DNA from: Tannerella sp. oral taxon 808
GTDB taxonomy: Bacteria; Bacteroidota; Bacteroidia; Bacteroidales; Tannerellaceae
Reading direction: 5' to 3'
Length of the DNA stretch: 55,837 bases
Assembly (NCBI GenBank): GCA_002890585.1
Contig: MIQB01000005.1
Span: 1 to 55,837, forward strand
Of this stretch, positions 1 to 10,603 are shown piece after piece. Position numbers and translations under genes: made by a program. Under the pieces are notes generated by a model. The model was not told the DNA's origin. It was given only the letters and a program-made list of their open reading frames with translations, and searched no databases. The first letter of the stretch is position 1, and every line of letters starts with the position of its first letter.

Positions 1-2
1 GG

Positions 3-180
3 AGATCAAAAACTGACGCGCGGGGCTTTCTGTCGATCGACAGAGATCAAAAACTGACGCGCGGAGCTTTCTGTCGATCGACAGAGATTAAAAACTGACG
101 CGCGGAGCTTTCTGTCGACCGACAGAGATCAAAAACTGACGCGCGGGGCTTTCTGTCGATCGACAGAGATCTAAAACACT
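3..180. repeat. Tandem array, 41-bp unit, four copies plus a partial
   Basis: Four direct copies begin at 3, 44, 85 and 126, exactly 41 bp apart, with a decayed fifth from 167. Each has an A-run (ATCAAAAACTGACGCGCG), then GGCTTT or AGCTTT, and ends in the 14-bp perfect palindrome CTGTCGATCGACAG; copy 3 has CTGTCGACCGACAG, breaking the dyad at one base. There is no unique sequence between copies, so this is not CRISPR. The window starts at the first copy, so the array may extend further left. It lies downstream of sdhB. Confidence 0.95.
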
Positions 181-243
181 CGTGCCCCAAGCTTACCGCC
201 AATTTGATGCGGTTGCCCTGACGGATCCCCCCCCGAAACGCAA

Positions 244-278
244 CAGAGGGTGTCGGAAACGTGTTCCAACACCCTCTG
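244..278 (-). terminator. Probable terminator of sdhCAB
   Basis: The arms CAGAGGGTGT and ACACCCTCTG form a perfect 10-bp stem around a 15-nt loop that itself holds GGAAAC/GTGTTCC. Read on the minus strand, it lies 45 bp after the sdhB stop and is followed by TTGCGTTT, a weak T-tract. Position and stem support termination of the sdhCAB transcript. Confidence 0.7.
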
Positions 279-322
279 CGCGTATCATCGTGCGATTCGG
301 GATTACCCAACCGCGCGGGAGA

Positions 323-1078
323 TCAGTCTTTGAACTTCGCCGAGAGGAACTCGCGGTTGAGGCGCGCGATGTTCAACACCGAAATGCTCTTCGGGCATTC
401 GGCCTCGCAAGCACGCGTGTTCGTACAGTTACCGAAGCCCAACTCGTCCATCTTGGCCACCATCGCTTTGGCGCGGCGTGTTGCCTCGACACGTCCCTGC
501 GGGAGGAGTGCCAGCTGGCTGACTTTGGCCGAAACGAAGAGCATGGCCGAGCCGTTCTTGCAAGCGGCGGCGCAGGCACCACAACCGATGCAGGCGGCAG
601 CGTCCATAGCGAGGTCGGCGTTCTTCTTCGGGATCGGTATGGCGTTGGCGTCGGGGACACCGCCGGTGTTGACCGAGACGAAGCCTCCGGCCTGCATGAT
701 CTTGTCGTAGGCCTGACGATCCACCGTCAAGTCGCGGATGATCGGGAATCCGGCCGAACGCCACGGCTCGATGGTGATTGTCTCACCGTCGTGGAACTTG
801 CGCATGTGGAGCTGGCAGGTGGTGATGGCGCTATCGGGGCCGTGCGGGTGGCCGTTGATGTAGAGCGAGCACATGCCGCAGATGCCTTCGCGACAGTCGT
901 GGTCGAAGAAGACGGGCTCGCGCCCCTCGTTGACTAACTGCTCGTTGAGTACGTCAAGCATCTCGAGGAACGAGCTCCCTTGCGAGATGTTCTTCAGCTG
1001 GTAGGTTTCAAAGGCGCCCTTCTCTTTCGGTCCTTTCTGGCGCCAGACTTTCAATGTGATATTGATGTTCTTATCCAT
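323..1078 (-). CDS. sdhB: Succinate dehydrogenase/fumarate reductase iron-sulfur subunit
   Basis: This subunit passes electrons between the flavoprotein and the membrane quinone site of complex II or fumarate reductase. At 251 residues it has the family's normal length. The [2Fe-2S] ligands are C62, C67, C70 and C88; the 4Fe-4S/3Fe-4S ligands are C163, C166, C169, C173 and C218, C224, C228. The start is the Met beginning MDKNINITLK at 1078, because the upstream extension to 1138 would run into the sdhA end and has no family character. It is the last gene of sdhC-sdhA-sdhB, 25 bp after sdhA. In Bacteroidales this enzyme usually works as fumarate reductase in anaerobic succinate formation; the sequence alone does not fix the direction. 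Confidence 0.97.
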   Translation of the reverse strand: MDKNINITLKVWRQKGPKEKGAFETYQLKNISQGSSFLEMLDVLNEQLVNEGREPVFFDHDCREGICGMCSLYINGHPHGPDSAITTCQLHMRKFHDGETITIEPWRSAGFPIIRDLTVDRQAYDKIMQAGGFVSVNTGGVPDANAIPIPKKNADLAMDAAACIGCGACAAACKNGSAMLFVSAKVSQLALLPQGRVEATRRAKAMVAKMDELGFGNCTNTRACEAECPKSISVLNIARLNREFLSAKFKD

Positions 1079-1103
1079 GATTAGGTCGTTTTTTTGAGTA
1101 GGG

Positions 1104-3047
<1,944 letters not shown>

Positions 3048-3077
3048 GATGATTTCCGAATAATAAATGATGAGGGA

Positions 3078-3767
3078 TTAGCTGCACAGGCTTTGCGCGT
3101 AGAAGAACAGGGTCACGAAGGCGAAGCCTGCGCAGATGAGCGTGGCCACGATGGTGGAGATGCATTTCCAACGATTGAACCAGTTTTCGTTGTTCCAACC
3201 GATGGTGTGGATGGCGCTCCAGAAGCCGTGTGTGAGGTGGAACCACAGGGCAACGTACCATACAAGGTAGCCCACAACGACGAGGGGTTTACTGAAGTAG
3301 TAGCGGATGAAGGCGGCTCCGTCTTGCGGAGAGACCATCGTAGCGCCCAGGGCTACTTCGTGGTGCCCGGTGAGCTCGGCGAACATCATCTTGTACCAGA
3401 AATGGCACAGGTGAAGGCAGATGAAGCCGATCACTACCACGCCGATGACGAACATGTTTTGCGAGGCCCAGCTTACGCCTTCGGGACGGGTATTGACCGC
3501 GTAGCGATCGTTACCGCGTGCCTTGCGGTTTTGCAACGTCAGCATCGCTGCATAGACGAAGTGGAGCACCACGATGCCGCCCAACACTACGGTTGCGGCC
3601 ACGGCGTACCAATTCGCGCCCAACAGTCCACAGATCATGTTATAGGCGTCGGTCGAGAAGACGGCCGCCACGTTCATGGATAAGTGGAACAACAGGAAGA
3701 AAATCAAGAAAAGCCCGGAGATACTCATCACCAACTTTTTCCCGATGGAGGATTTAACTAACCACAT
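3078..3767 (-). CDS. sdhC: Succinate dehydrogenase/fumarate reductase cytochrome b subunit
   Basis: Membrane anchor of 229 residues with about five hydrophobic helices; the first (roughly residues 11-33, KLVMSISGLFLIFFLLFHLS) carries a likely heme-ligand histidine, and others occur later (HFVYA, HLCHFWYK, WFHLTHGFW). One large b-type subunit replacing separate SdhC and SdhD defines type-B succinate:quinone oxidoreductases, expected to carry two hemes. It heads the operon, 30 bp before sdhA. A promoter with both boxes lies about 55-80 bp upstream of the start. Confidence 0.95.
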   Translation of the reverse strand: MWLVKSSIGKKLVMSISGLFLIFFLLFHLSMNVAAVFSTDAYNMICGLLGANWYAVAATVVLGGIVVLHFVYAAMLTLQNRKARGNDRYAVNTRPEGVSWASQNMFVIGVVVIGFICLHLCHFWYKMMFAELTGHHEVALGATMVSPQDGAAFIRYYFSKPLVVVGYLVWYVALWFHLTHGFWSAIHTIGWNNENWFNRWKCISTIVATLICAGFAFVTLFFYAQSLCS

Positions 3768-3819
3768 AAGTAAAAGGATTTAATTGTTTATCTCTTGGTT
3801 TGTACCGTTTTGGTGAGGG

Positions 3820-3850
3820 CAAAAGTAAGATAAGGCCGTGCATTCACAAC
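3820..3850 (-). promoter_or_regulatory. Bacteroidetes-type promoter of sdhCAB
   Basis: On the minus strand TACTTTTG (3827-3820) fits the -7 consensus TAnnTTTG, and GTTG (3850-3847), close to the -33 TTTG box, stands 19 nt upstream. The start codon of sdhC is about 53 bp downstream. Confidence 0.65.
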
Positions 3851-3898
3851 TGTTTATAGAAATATTTCCGTAATCAGAGGAGATAGGGGAGGCTTGGG

Positions 3899-4205
3899 GT
3901 GCTTTGTGAAAAAACAAGGGTCTGGAATCAGTGATTTCGGGGTCGTGCAGAAAAACAAAGGCTGAAATCAGTGATTTCAGTGCTTTGTAAAAAAACAAAG
4001 GCCTGGAATCAGCGATTTCAGTGCTTTGTAAAAAAACAAGGGCCTGGAATCAGTGATTTCAGTGCTTTGTAAAAAAACAAGGGCCTGGAATCAGCGATTT
4101 CAGCGCTTTGTAAAAAAACAAAGGCCTGGAATCAGTGATTTCAGGGTCATGTAGAAAAACAAAGGCCGAAATCAGTGATTTCAGGGTTATGTAAAAAAAC
4201 AAAGC
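3899..4205. repeat. Tandem array, 41-bp unit with 39-bp variants, about 7.5 copies
   Basis: This fills most of the 447-bp gap between sdhC and the deacetylase gene. The unit contains CTTTGTAAAAAAACAAAG (an A-run flanked by complementary CTTTG/CAAAG) followed by the dyad region AATCAGTGATTTC. A shorter version with GGCTGAAATCAG or GGCCGAAATCAG completes the palindrome GAAATCA-G-TGATTTC. Copies differ by scattered substitutions. Apart from the array and the sdhC promoter I see nothing in this gap. Confidence 0.95.
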
Positions 4206-4214
4206 GGGTAGAGG

Positions 4215-4835
4215 TCAGGGCATTTCTAAGCTCCGGAAGGTGTATCCTGCAGCGCGGAGGTGGGTCACGACGCGGGGCAGGGCGTCGAACATCCGCGGGG
4301 CGGCCTTGGGGGAGTCGTGGAAGACGATGAGGGAGCCGTTGCGGGCGTAGCGAGTGGCGATGTGGAAGACGTTGTCGGGGGTGAGGCGGGGGTTGTAGTC
4401 GCGGGTGACGACGTCGAACATGATGATCCGGTAGCCGGCCGTGCGGAGGGCGGAGAGTTGGGCGGGGGTGAGGCGGCCGTGGGGTGGGCGGAAGAGGCGA
4501 CTGTGGATGAGCTCGGCGGCCTGCTGTACGTCGGCCATGTAGGCCGAGGCGGGTAGGCTGAGGCCGCGGATGTGATGGTAGGTGTGGTTGCCGACGGTGT
4601 GTCCGGCTGCGAGGATGGCGCGGTAGTGTTCGGGGTATCGGCGGACGTTGTCGCCGACGCAGAAGAAGGTGGCGGGGACGTGGAGCTGGTCGAGGAGGCG
4701 GAGCAGGCGGGGGGTGGTGAGGGCGTTGGGGCCGTCGTCGAAGGTGATATAAACACAGGGCTCTTCCTCGGGCAGCTGCCAGACTGACCCGGGGAAGAGC
4801 TTCCTGTATAGATAGGGGGGGCGCTCGATAAGCAT
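4215..4835 (-). CDS. Polysaccharide deacetylase (NodB homology domain)
   Basis: Protein of 206 residues that is almost entirely one NodB-type deacetylase domain (CE4 family). Visible motifs are TFDDGP (31-36, catalytic base and metal Asp), HTYHH (84-88, metal histidines), RPPHG (116-120) and IVFHDS (170-175, catalytic His). The family removes N-acetyl groups from GlcNAc/MurNAc-containing glycans such as peptidoglycan. No signal peptide or transmembrane segment is evident, so cell location is uncertain. The gene lies 91 bp downstream of the DUF2723 gene on the same strand and may be co-transcribed with it. Third-position GC is very high. Confidence 0.9.
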   Translation of the reverse strand: MLIERPPYLYRKLFPGSVWQLPEEEPCVYITFDDGPNALTTPRLLRLLDQLHVPATFFCVGDNVRRYPEHYRAILAAGHTVGNHTYHHIRGLSLPASAYMADVQQAAELIHSRLFRPPHGRLTPAQLSALRTAGYRIIMFDVVTRDYNPRLTPDNVFHIATRYARNGSLIVFHDSPKAAPRMFDALPRVVTHLRAAGYTFRSLEMP

Positions 4836-4926
4836 CTCGCGTATAGAACTAAAAACGAAAAGCTAAAAACGAAGCCTGACAGCGGGTGAGCGACTCCATT
4901 TTTTCGCTTTTCATTTCCCCCTTTCC

Positions 4927-7900
4927 TTATTGATTACCCAACTGCGGTGCGAGGGAGTTGTAGAACTTGGTGAACTCGTCAACGTACTTGGCGCCATAGT
5001 TCGGATCGTAATGCTTACCGAGGCCGATGACGTTCTGCACGATGGCCATGTCGCGCTGGAGGTCTTCGCGTACGCTGGCGAACTGGGCCGGTTTGAGGCG
5101 GACGTACCAGCGGATGTTGCGCAGGGAGTTCTCCACGATGGCGTCAAGGATGGGTTCGCCCTTGTCCTTTTGCCCGAGAGCCATGTAGACTTCACCGATG
5201 GCGACGCCGCTGTAGTCGAGCGGTACGTTGGCTGGCGGGAGCACCTTCATGGCCTTGTCTACGACGGCTTGTGCTTTGTCGCGTTTGCCTTCGCGGAGGA
5301 GGGCTTGGGCGAGTTCGCCGAAGACGTACATGCGGTAGCTCTTGCACATGCGCATGGTGTTCTCTTCGATGTAGACGCCGGGTCGGTCGGCTCCGCCCCA
5401 CTTGAAGCGGTTCATGACGTTGTCATACATCTTCTCGGTGTCGATAGGGCGTGCGCCCTCGGCGCGGGTCGAGAAGGGGACGATGCGGTAGGCCAGCCCC
5501 GTCTTCTGGAAGTAGGGGTCGAGGTTTACATACTGGTTCGGATCTACGGTGATGGCGAAGTAGATGGGTCGTTTCCAGTTGTTGGTGGCCAGCATGTCGA
5601 GTATGGTGATGGCCTCCTTACCGATGGCCTGTTTTCCGGCGAGGTTGATGACGATCTCGTGAGCCAGCTGGGGCGCATCTTGCGGGTTGATGGCGTGGTT
5701 TTGGAACACGGCGTTCGAGTCGATGCGGTAGATGAGCTTATCGCTGGGCAGGTAATCGATGGGCTCATTGACACCGGGTATCGTCTTCGTGCGCGGGTCG
5801 TCGCTGCGGAGCCATTCGAGGGCTTGCTCCAGATCCATTTGCTCCACGCGCTTGATGATGTAGGCATGGTCGCGTGTGCCTTGGATGTATTGAGCGCGTG
5901 TCCAGGTGATCGGCAGCGGGTCGGAGTTGTAGGCCTGACGCTTCATCTGATCCGTGTACCAGTCTGTTTGCAGATAGCTGGTGTTGCAGACGCGCACGTC
6001 GGTGCGGATGCCCTCCACCTCTTGGGCGTACCACAGGGGGAAGGTGTCGTTGTCGCCATTGGTAAAGATGACGGCGTTCGGCTCGCACGACTCGAGGTAG
6101 TTGGCGCCAAAGTCGCGGCACATGTAGCGGCCCGAGCGGTCGTGGTCGTCCCAGTTCTGTCCGGCCATTTGCAACGGTACGAGCACGCAAAGCACCGTGG
6201 CGATGGCTCCGGCTGCAATGCCCGGCAGCTTACCATATTTCTCTATCGCCCGTGCGATGGCTCCGACGCCCAGTCCGATCCAAATGCAGAAGGCATAGAA
6301 CGATCCGGCGTAGGAATAGTCGCGTTCACGCGGTTGATAAGGAGTCTGGTTCAGGTAAAGCACAATGGCGATGCCGGTCATGAAGAAGAGGAAGAAGGTG
6401 ATCCAGAACGATTGTCGGCCGCGGCGCCCACTGCCTAACTGGTAGAGTATACCGAGGATGCCCAGTAGGAGCGGCAGCATGTAGTATACGTTGTGGCCCT
6501 TATTATTAATGATGTCGTTGGGCATGTTGTCTTGCGGCCCGACCATGAGTGCGTCGATGGGCTTGATGCCGGTGATCCAGTTGCCGTTCAGTATCTCGCC
6601 GTGGCCTTGGATGTCGTTCTGTCGGCCGGAGAAGTTCCACATGAAGTAGCGCCAATACATGAAGTTCAGCTGATAACGGACGAAGAAGACGATGTTTTCT
6701 GCAAACGTCGGTTTCATGGCCGTCTTCGTTTGACCCATCATCTGATATTTAATCGGCGTCCCCTTCACGTTGCCCCAAGATTTATACGCCTCAATGTGGC
6801 GCGGGTCGGAGCTGTACATACGGGGAAAGAGCATCTCCGTCTCGCTGACGTATTTGTAATCCGGGGTGACGTAGGAGACGTAATAATGATCCTTTTCCGT
6901 CGGGCTTTTCTTGATTACGCGGCTCCACGTCTTGGGGCCGTCTTTCGATACGGCTGTGCCGTCGCTGTTGCGAGCCACCTCGGAGATGTACGTGGGGCCG
7001 TAGAGCAGCGGTGCGCTGCCATACTGGTCGCGGGCCAAGTAGCTGCGCAGGGTGAAGATGTCGCTCGGGGCATTCTGATTCATCGGTGTGTCAGCCGTTG
7101 AGCGGATGAGGATCAACGCGTAAGACGAGTAACCCACCACGATGACGAGTAGCGAAACGAGCGTCGTATTCATAGCCGCCACATGGAGTCGCTTCATGCG
7201 GAAGAGTGCCACTGCCAAGGCGATGATCAACAGTGTGCCGAGCAAATACCCTTCACCAATGAAGGGTATACCGAGTAACACGATGGAGAGCAGGAAGGAG
7301 AGGCGCACACGCATCGGGTTGATCGTTTCGCGCATCGTCTCCCAGATGGCCCACGCCAAGACGGCAGCCACGATGATGACATAGGCATAGACGCCCGTAT
7401 TGTACGGCATGCCCAGCACGTTGACGAACAGCAGTTCGAAGAGTCCGCATACTTCCACCAGACCCTGCACCACGCCATACATCATCACGGCCACGAGGGC
7501 GAACGAGATAAGCAGTGCCGTCAGTGTACCCTTCAGCGTGGGGTTGGGATACTTCCGATAATAATATACGAGCACCATGGCCGGGATACAGAGCAGGTTC
7601 AGGAGGTGCACCCCGACGCTGACCCCCATGAAGTAGGCGATGAGCACGATCCAGCGATCGGCGTACGGTCGGTCGGCCACCTCTTCCCATTTCAGGATCA
7701 GCCAAAAGACAAGGGCCGTGAAGAACGACGAAGAGGCGTAAACCTCACCCTCGACGGCGCTAAACCAGAACGTATCGCTGAACGTGTAAGCCAGCGCGCC
7801 CACGATGCCGCTGCCCATCACCATCACGGTGCGTGCCAGCGTCAGCTCGCGCTTCCCTTCCTTCAGGATGATGCGCCGCGCCAGGTGCGTGATGGTCCAG

Positions 7901-8181
7901 AAGAGGAAGAGGATAGTCAGCGCGCTGAAGAGCGCTGACATGGTGTTGACCATCTTGGCTACTTGTGCTGTGTCCGATGTCAGCTGCGTGAAGAGGTTCG
8001 CCATAAGCATAAAAAATGGGGCTCCAGGTGGGTGCCCCACTTCCATTTTGTAGGCCGACGAGACGAACTCGCCGCAATCCCAGAAGCTACCCGTCGGCTC
8101 GATGGTCGACAGATAGGTGAACGCCGCAACGATGAAAACGAGCCATCCTGTGACGTTGTCGATTAGCTTGAAATGCTTCAT
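4927..8181 (-). CDS. DUF2723 (GT117/TMEM260-like) multi-pass membrane protein
   Basis: A 1084-residue protein with an N-terminal multi-pass membrane half (about a dozen hydrophobic segments in residues 10-370 and 520-640) and a large soluble C-terminal part. WDCGEF (34-39) and GHPPGAP (49-55) are the signature of the DUF2723 family, related to O-mannosyltransferases; QPRERDYSY occurs near residue 620. The eukaryotic relative TMEM260 is a protein O-mannosyltransferase, and Bacteroidetes members are thought to glycosylate exported proteins or surface glycans; the substrate here is unknown. The Met at 8181 was chosen because it begins the hydrophobic family N-terminus; the 17 upstream codons overlap the promoter region. 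The C-terminal third may form helical repeats. Confidence 0.88.
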   Translation of the reverse strand: MKHFKLIDNVTGWLVFIVAAFTYLSTIEPTGSFWDCGEFVSSAYKMEVGHPPGAPFFMLMANLFTQLTSDTAQVAKMVNTMSALFSALTILFLFWTITHLARRIILKEGKRELTLARTVMVMGSGIVGALAYTFSDTFWFSAVEGEVYASSSFFTALVFWLILKWEEVADRPYADRWIVLIAYFMGVSVGVHLLNLLCIPAMVLVYYYRKYPNPTLKGTLTALLISFALVAVMMYGVVQGLVEVCGLFELLFVNVLGMPYNTGVYAYVIIVAAVLAWAIWETMRETINPMRVRLSFLLSIVLLGIPFIGEGYLLGTLLIIALAVALFRMKRLHVAAMNTTLVSLLVIVVGYSSYALILIRSTADTPMNQNAPSDIFTLRSYLARDQYGSAPLLYGPTYISEVARNSDGTAVSKDGPKTWSRVIKKSPTEKDHYYVSYVTPDYKYVSETEMLFPRMYSSDPRHIEAYKSWGNVKGTPIKYQMMGQTKTAMKPTFAENIVFFVRYQLNFMYWRYFMWNFSGRQNDIQGHGEILNGNWITGIKPIDALMVGPQDNMPNDIINNKGHNVYYMLPLLLGILGILYQLGSGRRGRQSFWITFFLFFMTGIAIVLYLNQTPYQPRERDYSYAGSFYAFCIWIGLGVGAIARAIEKYGKLPGIAAGAIATVLCVLVPLQMAGQNWDDHDRSGRYMCRDFGANYLESCEPNAVIFTNGDNDTFPLWYAQEVEGIRTDVRVCNTSYLQTDWYTDQMKRQAYNSDPLPITWTRAQYIQGTRDHAYIIKRVEQMDLEQALEWLRSDDPRTKTIPGVNEPIDYLPSDKLIYRIDSNAVFQNHAINPQDAPQLAHEIVINLAGKQAIGKEAITILDMLATNNWKRPIYFAITVDPNQYVNLDPYFQKTGLAYRIVPFSTRAEGARPIDTEKMYDNVMNRFKWGGADRPGVYIEENTMRMCKSYRMYVFGELAQALLREGKRDKAQAVVDKAMKVLPPANVPLDYSGVAIGEVYMALGQKDKGEPILDAIVENSLRNIRWYVRLKPAQFASVREDLQRDMAIVQNVIGLGKHYDPNYGAKYVDEFTKFYNSLAPQLGNQ

Positions 8182-8229
8182 AAAACGATGATATTGTATG
8201 CGTTTAGTATTTGCGAAAAAAATCGCGGG

Positions 8230-8237
8230 CAAAGGTA
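8230..8237 (-). promoter_or_regulatory. -7 box of the DUF2723 gene promoter
   Basis: TACCTTTG on the minus strand matches TAnnTTTG and lies 48 bp before the DUF2723 start. TTTC (8260-8257), 19 nt further upstream, is a plausible weak -33 box. Confidence 0.6.
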
Positions 8238-8315
8238 TACGTGGGATCTAAAAATGGAAATGCGCAGATAGGGAGGGAAGGGATGGCGCGGAGAATGACC
8301 CCGACCGAATGCAAC

Positions 8316-8323
8316 TACCTTTG
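8316..8323 (+). promoter_or_regulatory. -7 box upstream of the ribbon-helix-helix/cob genes
   Basis: TACCTTTG on the plus strand matches TAnnTTTG, 24 bp before the ATG at 8348, divergent from the DUF2723 promoter. No clear -33 TTTG is visible. Confidence 0.5.
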
Positions 8324-8347
8324 CACATAAAGAATACGACACATATA

Positions 8348-8614
8348 ATGGATACAACAATCGAAAAATCATCGGCTCATATCCGCATAGATTCCGGGAT
8401 ATTGGAGCAACTGAAAGCCGAGGCAAAGAGTGAAAACAGGAGTCTCAGTAGCTATTTGGAGATGATCCTCTATCGCGTCGGATACAAGCCGTCGGCTCGG
8501 GAAGCGATCACGCCAGAGCTGCAAGCCAAGATCGATCAGTCAAGAGAGCAGATCCGAAACGGTGATTGCACTGTGATACGCTCGCGCAAGGAGTTGCATG
8601 CTTACCTTACCTGA
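8348..8614 (+). CDS. Small ribbon-helix-helix-like protein
   Basis: An 88-residue protein. Residues 10-46 (AHIRIDSGILEQLKAEAK, then SENRSLSSYLEMIL) have the short beta strand plus two-helix pattern of ribbon-helix-helix DNA-binding domains such as Arc/MetJ-type antitoxins. The rest is a charged helical tail. I recognise no toxin next to it: the following gene is cobC. The ATG at 8348 follows a -7 box and gives a compact start; the longer ORF to 8309 would overlap that promoter. Its last bases lie upstream of the cobC ATG, so translation of the two may be linked. It could be an orphan antitoxin or a local regulator. GC is lower than in cobC. Confidence 0.65.
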   Translation: MDTTIEKSSAHIRIDSGILEQLKAEAKSENRSLSSYLEMILYRVGYKPSAREAITPELQAKIDQSREQIRNGDCTVIRSRKELHAYLT

Positions 8615-8654
8615 CTATCCTCTATTACTTCTCACTACACCTCCACTTCCCCTC

Positions 8655-9677
8655 ATGCTTCACGGCCACGGCGACGACTTACACGACTGCGGACACGCCA
8701 TCCGCGCCAACTTCAGCTCCAACATCTTCGCGGCAACCGATCTCACTGCGTTGCAGCAGCATCTGTCGGCACACTTAGACCTCATCGGTCGCTATCCTGA
8801 ACCTGAACCACGCACACTCGAGGTGCATTGGGCTGCGTCGCTTGGGATTAGGCCCGAGGAGATGTGCGTCACCAATGGCGCCACCGAAGCCATCTACCTC
8901 ATCGCGCAGACCTTCCGCGGCGCCACGAGCTACGTCCGCCAACCCACCTTCAGCGAATACGCCGACGCCTGTCGCATGCATGGCCACCGCGTCCGTTCCG
9001 TCTTCACCGACGACGCCATCGATGACGCGCCTGACTTAGTTTGGCTTTGCAATCCGAATAATCCGACTGGCGAAGTGCGCGACCGCAACACCTTGCTCCG
9101 CCTCATCGATGCGCACCCGACGGTCTGCTTCGTTATTGACGAGAGCTACGGCGCTTTTACCCGCCAGCCGTTGCCAACGGCAGCCGAGATAACCGAGCGA
9201 AGCAACGCGATCGTCATCCGGTCGGCGACGAAGCGCCACGCTGTGCCTGGGCTGCGCTTAGGATGCCTGACGGCGTCGGAGGCGCTGATAGAAAGGATCC
9301 GTGTGCAGCGCATGCCGTGGTCGGTGAATGCGCTGGCGGTGGAGGCGGGGATGTATTTCCTCAGCGAGCAAACGCCTATGCGGCCGTCGATCGATGAGCT
9401 GCTGACGGAGCGTGATCGATTCATGGACGGCCTCGCGGCGCTGAAGATCGCCGAGCTCTGGCCGACGGATACGCACTTCTTCCTCGCCCGACTGCGCATG
9501 GGCACGGCCGCGGCGATGAAGCATTATCTCATACAAGAGCACGGCCTGCTCATCCGCGATGCGTCGAACTTCGAGGGGTTCGACGCCGCCTTCGTGCGCA
9601 TTGCCACGCAGGGCCGTGCCGACAACGATCTGCTGATTCAATCTTTATCTCAATGGAAGCATACTTACTTTTCTTGA
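8655..9677 (+). CDS. cobC: Threonine-phosphate decarboxylase-like aminotransferase (cobalamin pathway)
   Basis: PLP enzyme, fold type I, 340 residues. In cobalamin synthesis it makes (R)-1-amino-2-propanol phosphate from threonine phosphate for the nucleotide-loop linker. Visible motifs are NPNNPTG (133-139), DESYGAF (162-168, PLP-pyridine Asp), the PLP lysine K193 in RSATKRHAVPGLRLG, and R201 for the carboxylate. It resembles histidinol-phosphate aminotransferase, but the next gene, cbiB, whose product uses aminopropanol phosphate, favours the cobalamin role. The Met at 8655 was preferred over the 8598 start because the additional N-terminus is low-complexity and overlaps the upstream gene. 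The end overlaps cbiB by 25 bp. Confidence 0.85.
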   Translation: MLHGHGDDLHDCGHAIRANFSSNIFAATDLTALQQHLSAHLDLIGRYPEPEPRTLEVHWAASLGIRPEEMCVTNGATEAIYLIAQTFRGATSYVRQPTFSEYADACRMHGHRVRSVFTDDAIDDAPDLVWLCNPNNPTGEVRDRNTLLRLIDAHPTVCFVIDESYGAFTRQPLPTAAEITERSNAIVIRSATKRHAVPGLRLGCLTASEALIERIRVQRMPWSVNALAVEAGMYFLSEQTPMRPSIDELLTERDRFMDGLAALKIAELWPTDTHFFLARLRMGTAAAMKHYLIQEHGLLIRDASNFEGFDAAFVRIATQGRADNDLLIQSLSQWKHTYFS

Positions 9678-10603
9678 TCCCTCTCTTGGGCGGATGGCTG
9701 TTAGATAAAATCCTCGGCGACCCGCGTTGGATGCCGCATCCCGTGGTGCTCTTTGGCAAGCTGATTGCGTGGGGCGACAAGCGCCTCAATCGCGGGCCAC
9801 ACCGCGTGCTGAAAGGTGGCGCGCTGGCCGTCGCGCTCATCGCCGCGACGTTCGTCGGGACGTGGGCGCTGATCGCTGCGGGTTATCGCTACGGCGGACG
9901 CTGGGGTATCCTGGTGCCGACGCTGCTTATCTGGCTTTGCTTGGCCGGGAAAACATTGGTGCGCGAGGTGCGCGAGGTGTTTTATGCTTGCGCCCGATCG
10001 ACGGTCGAGGGGCGGCGGCAGGTGGCTCGCATCGTGGGGAGGGATACGAACCAGCTGTCGGCCGATGAGGTGCGTGCGGCGGCGCTTGAGACGTTAGCCG
10101 AAAACCTCAGCGACGGCGTCGTGGCTCCGCTCTTTTGGTACGCCTTCCTCGGCGTGCCCGGCATGATGGCTTATAAGATGATTAACACGCTCGACTCGAT
10201 GATCGGCTATCGCAATGCGCGCTACTTGCGTTTCGGACGCGTGGCCGCACGCATTGACGACGTGGCCAACTACATCCCCGCCCGATTGACGGCTTACCTG
10301 ATGTTGGCCGTCAGCGGTCGGCGGTCGTTAATCTCGTTCGTGCGGCGCTATGGGCGTTGCCACAAGAGCCCCAACTCGGGCTACCCGGAGGCTGCGTTGG
10401 CGGGCATACTCGACTGCCGATTCGGCGGCACGCACAACTACTTCGGCCTACCGGTGGAGAAGCCTTACATCGGCACTAACCCCCGCCCGTTGACGATGGA
10501 CGACTATCGCAGCTCGGCCTTCGTGGCCCAACGCACCGAGGCGATGGCCGTCATGCTGGCTGCGATGGCTGGCATTGCCTACCTCTTCTTCATCATTCCG
10601 TAG
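9653..10603 (+). CDS. cbiB: Adenosylcobinamide-phosphate synthase
   Basis: Integral membrane protein of 316 residues joining aminopropanol (or its phosphate) to adenosylcobyric acid. The N-terminal LDKILGDPRWMPHPV and the conserved NLSDGVVAPLFWYAFLGVPG and MINTLDSMIGY segments are characteristic of CbiB. Its start lies inside the end of cobC (25-bp overlap), indicating translational coupling. Its last 25 bp overlap the 3' end of the convergent cobQ gene. Confidence 0.95.
   Translation: MEAYLLFLIPLLGGWLLDKILGDPRWMPHPVVLFGKLIAWGDKRLNRGPHRVLKGGALAVALIAATFVGTWALIAAGYRYGGRWGILVPTLLIWLCLAGKTLVREVREVFYACARSTVEGRRQVARIVGRDTNQLSADEVRAAALETLAENLSDGVVAPLFWYAFLGVPGMMAYKMINTLDSMIGYRNARYLRFGRVAARIDDVANYIPARLTAYLMLAVSGRRSLISFVRRYGRCHKSPNSGYPEAALAGILDCRFGGTHNYFGLPVEKPYIGTNPRPLTMDDYRSSAFVAQRTEAMAVMLAAMAGIAYLFFIIP

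Noticed and set aside
182..937. 251-codon plus-strand frame opposite sdhB
   Set aside because: Antisense shadow of a GC-rich gene; sdhB has full cysteine motifs on the other strand. The same applies to long plus-strand frames opposite sdhA, the DUF2723 gene, cobQ and rpsA.
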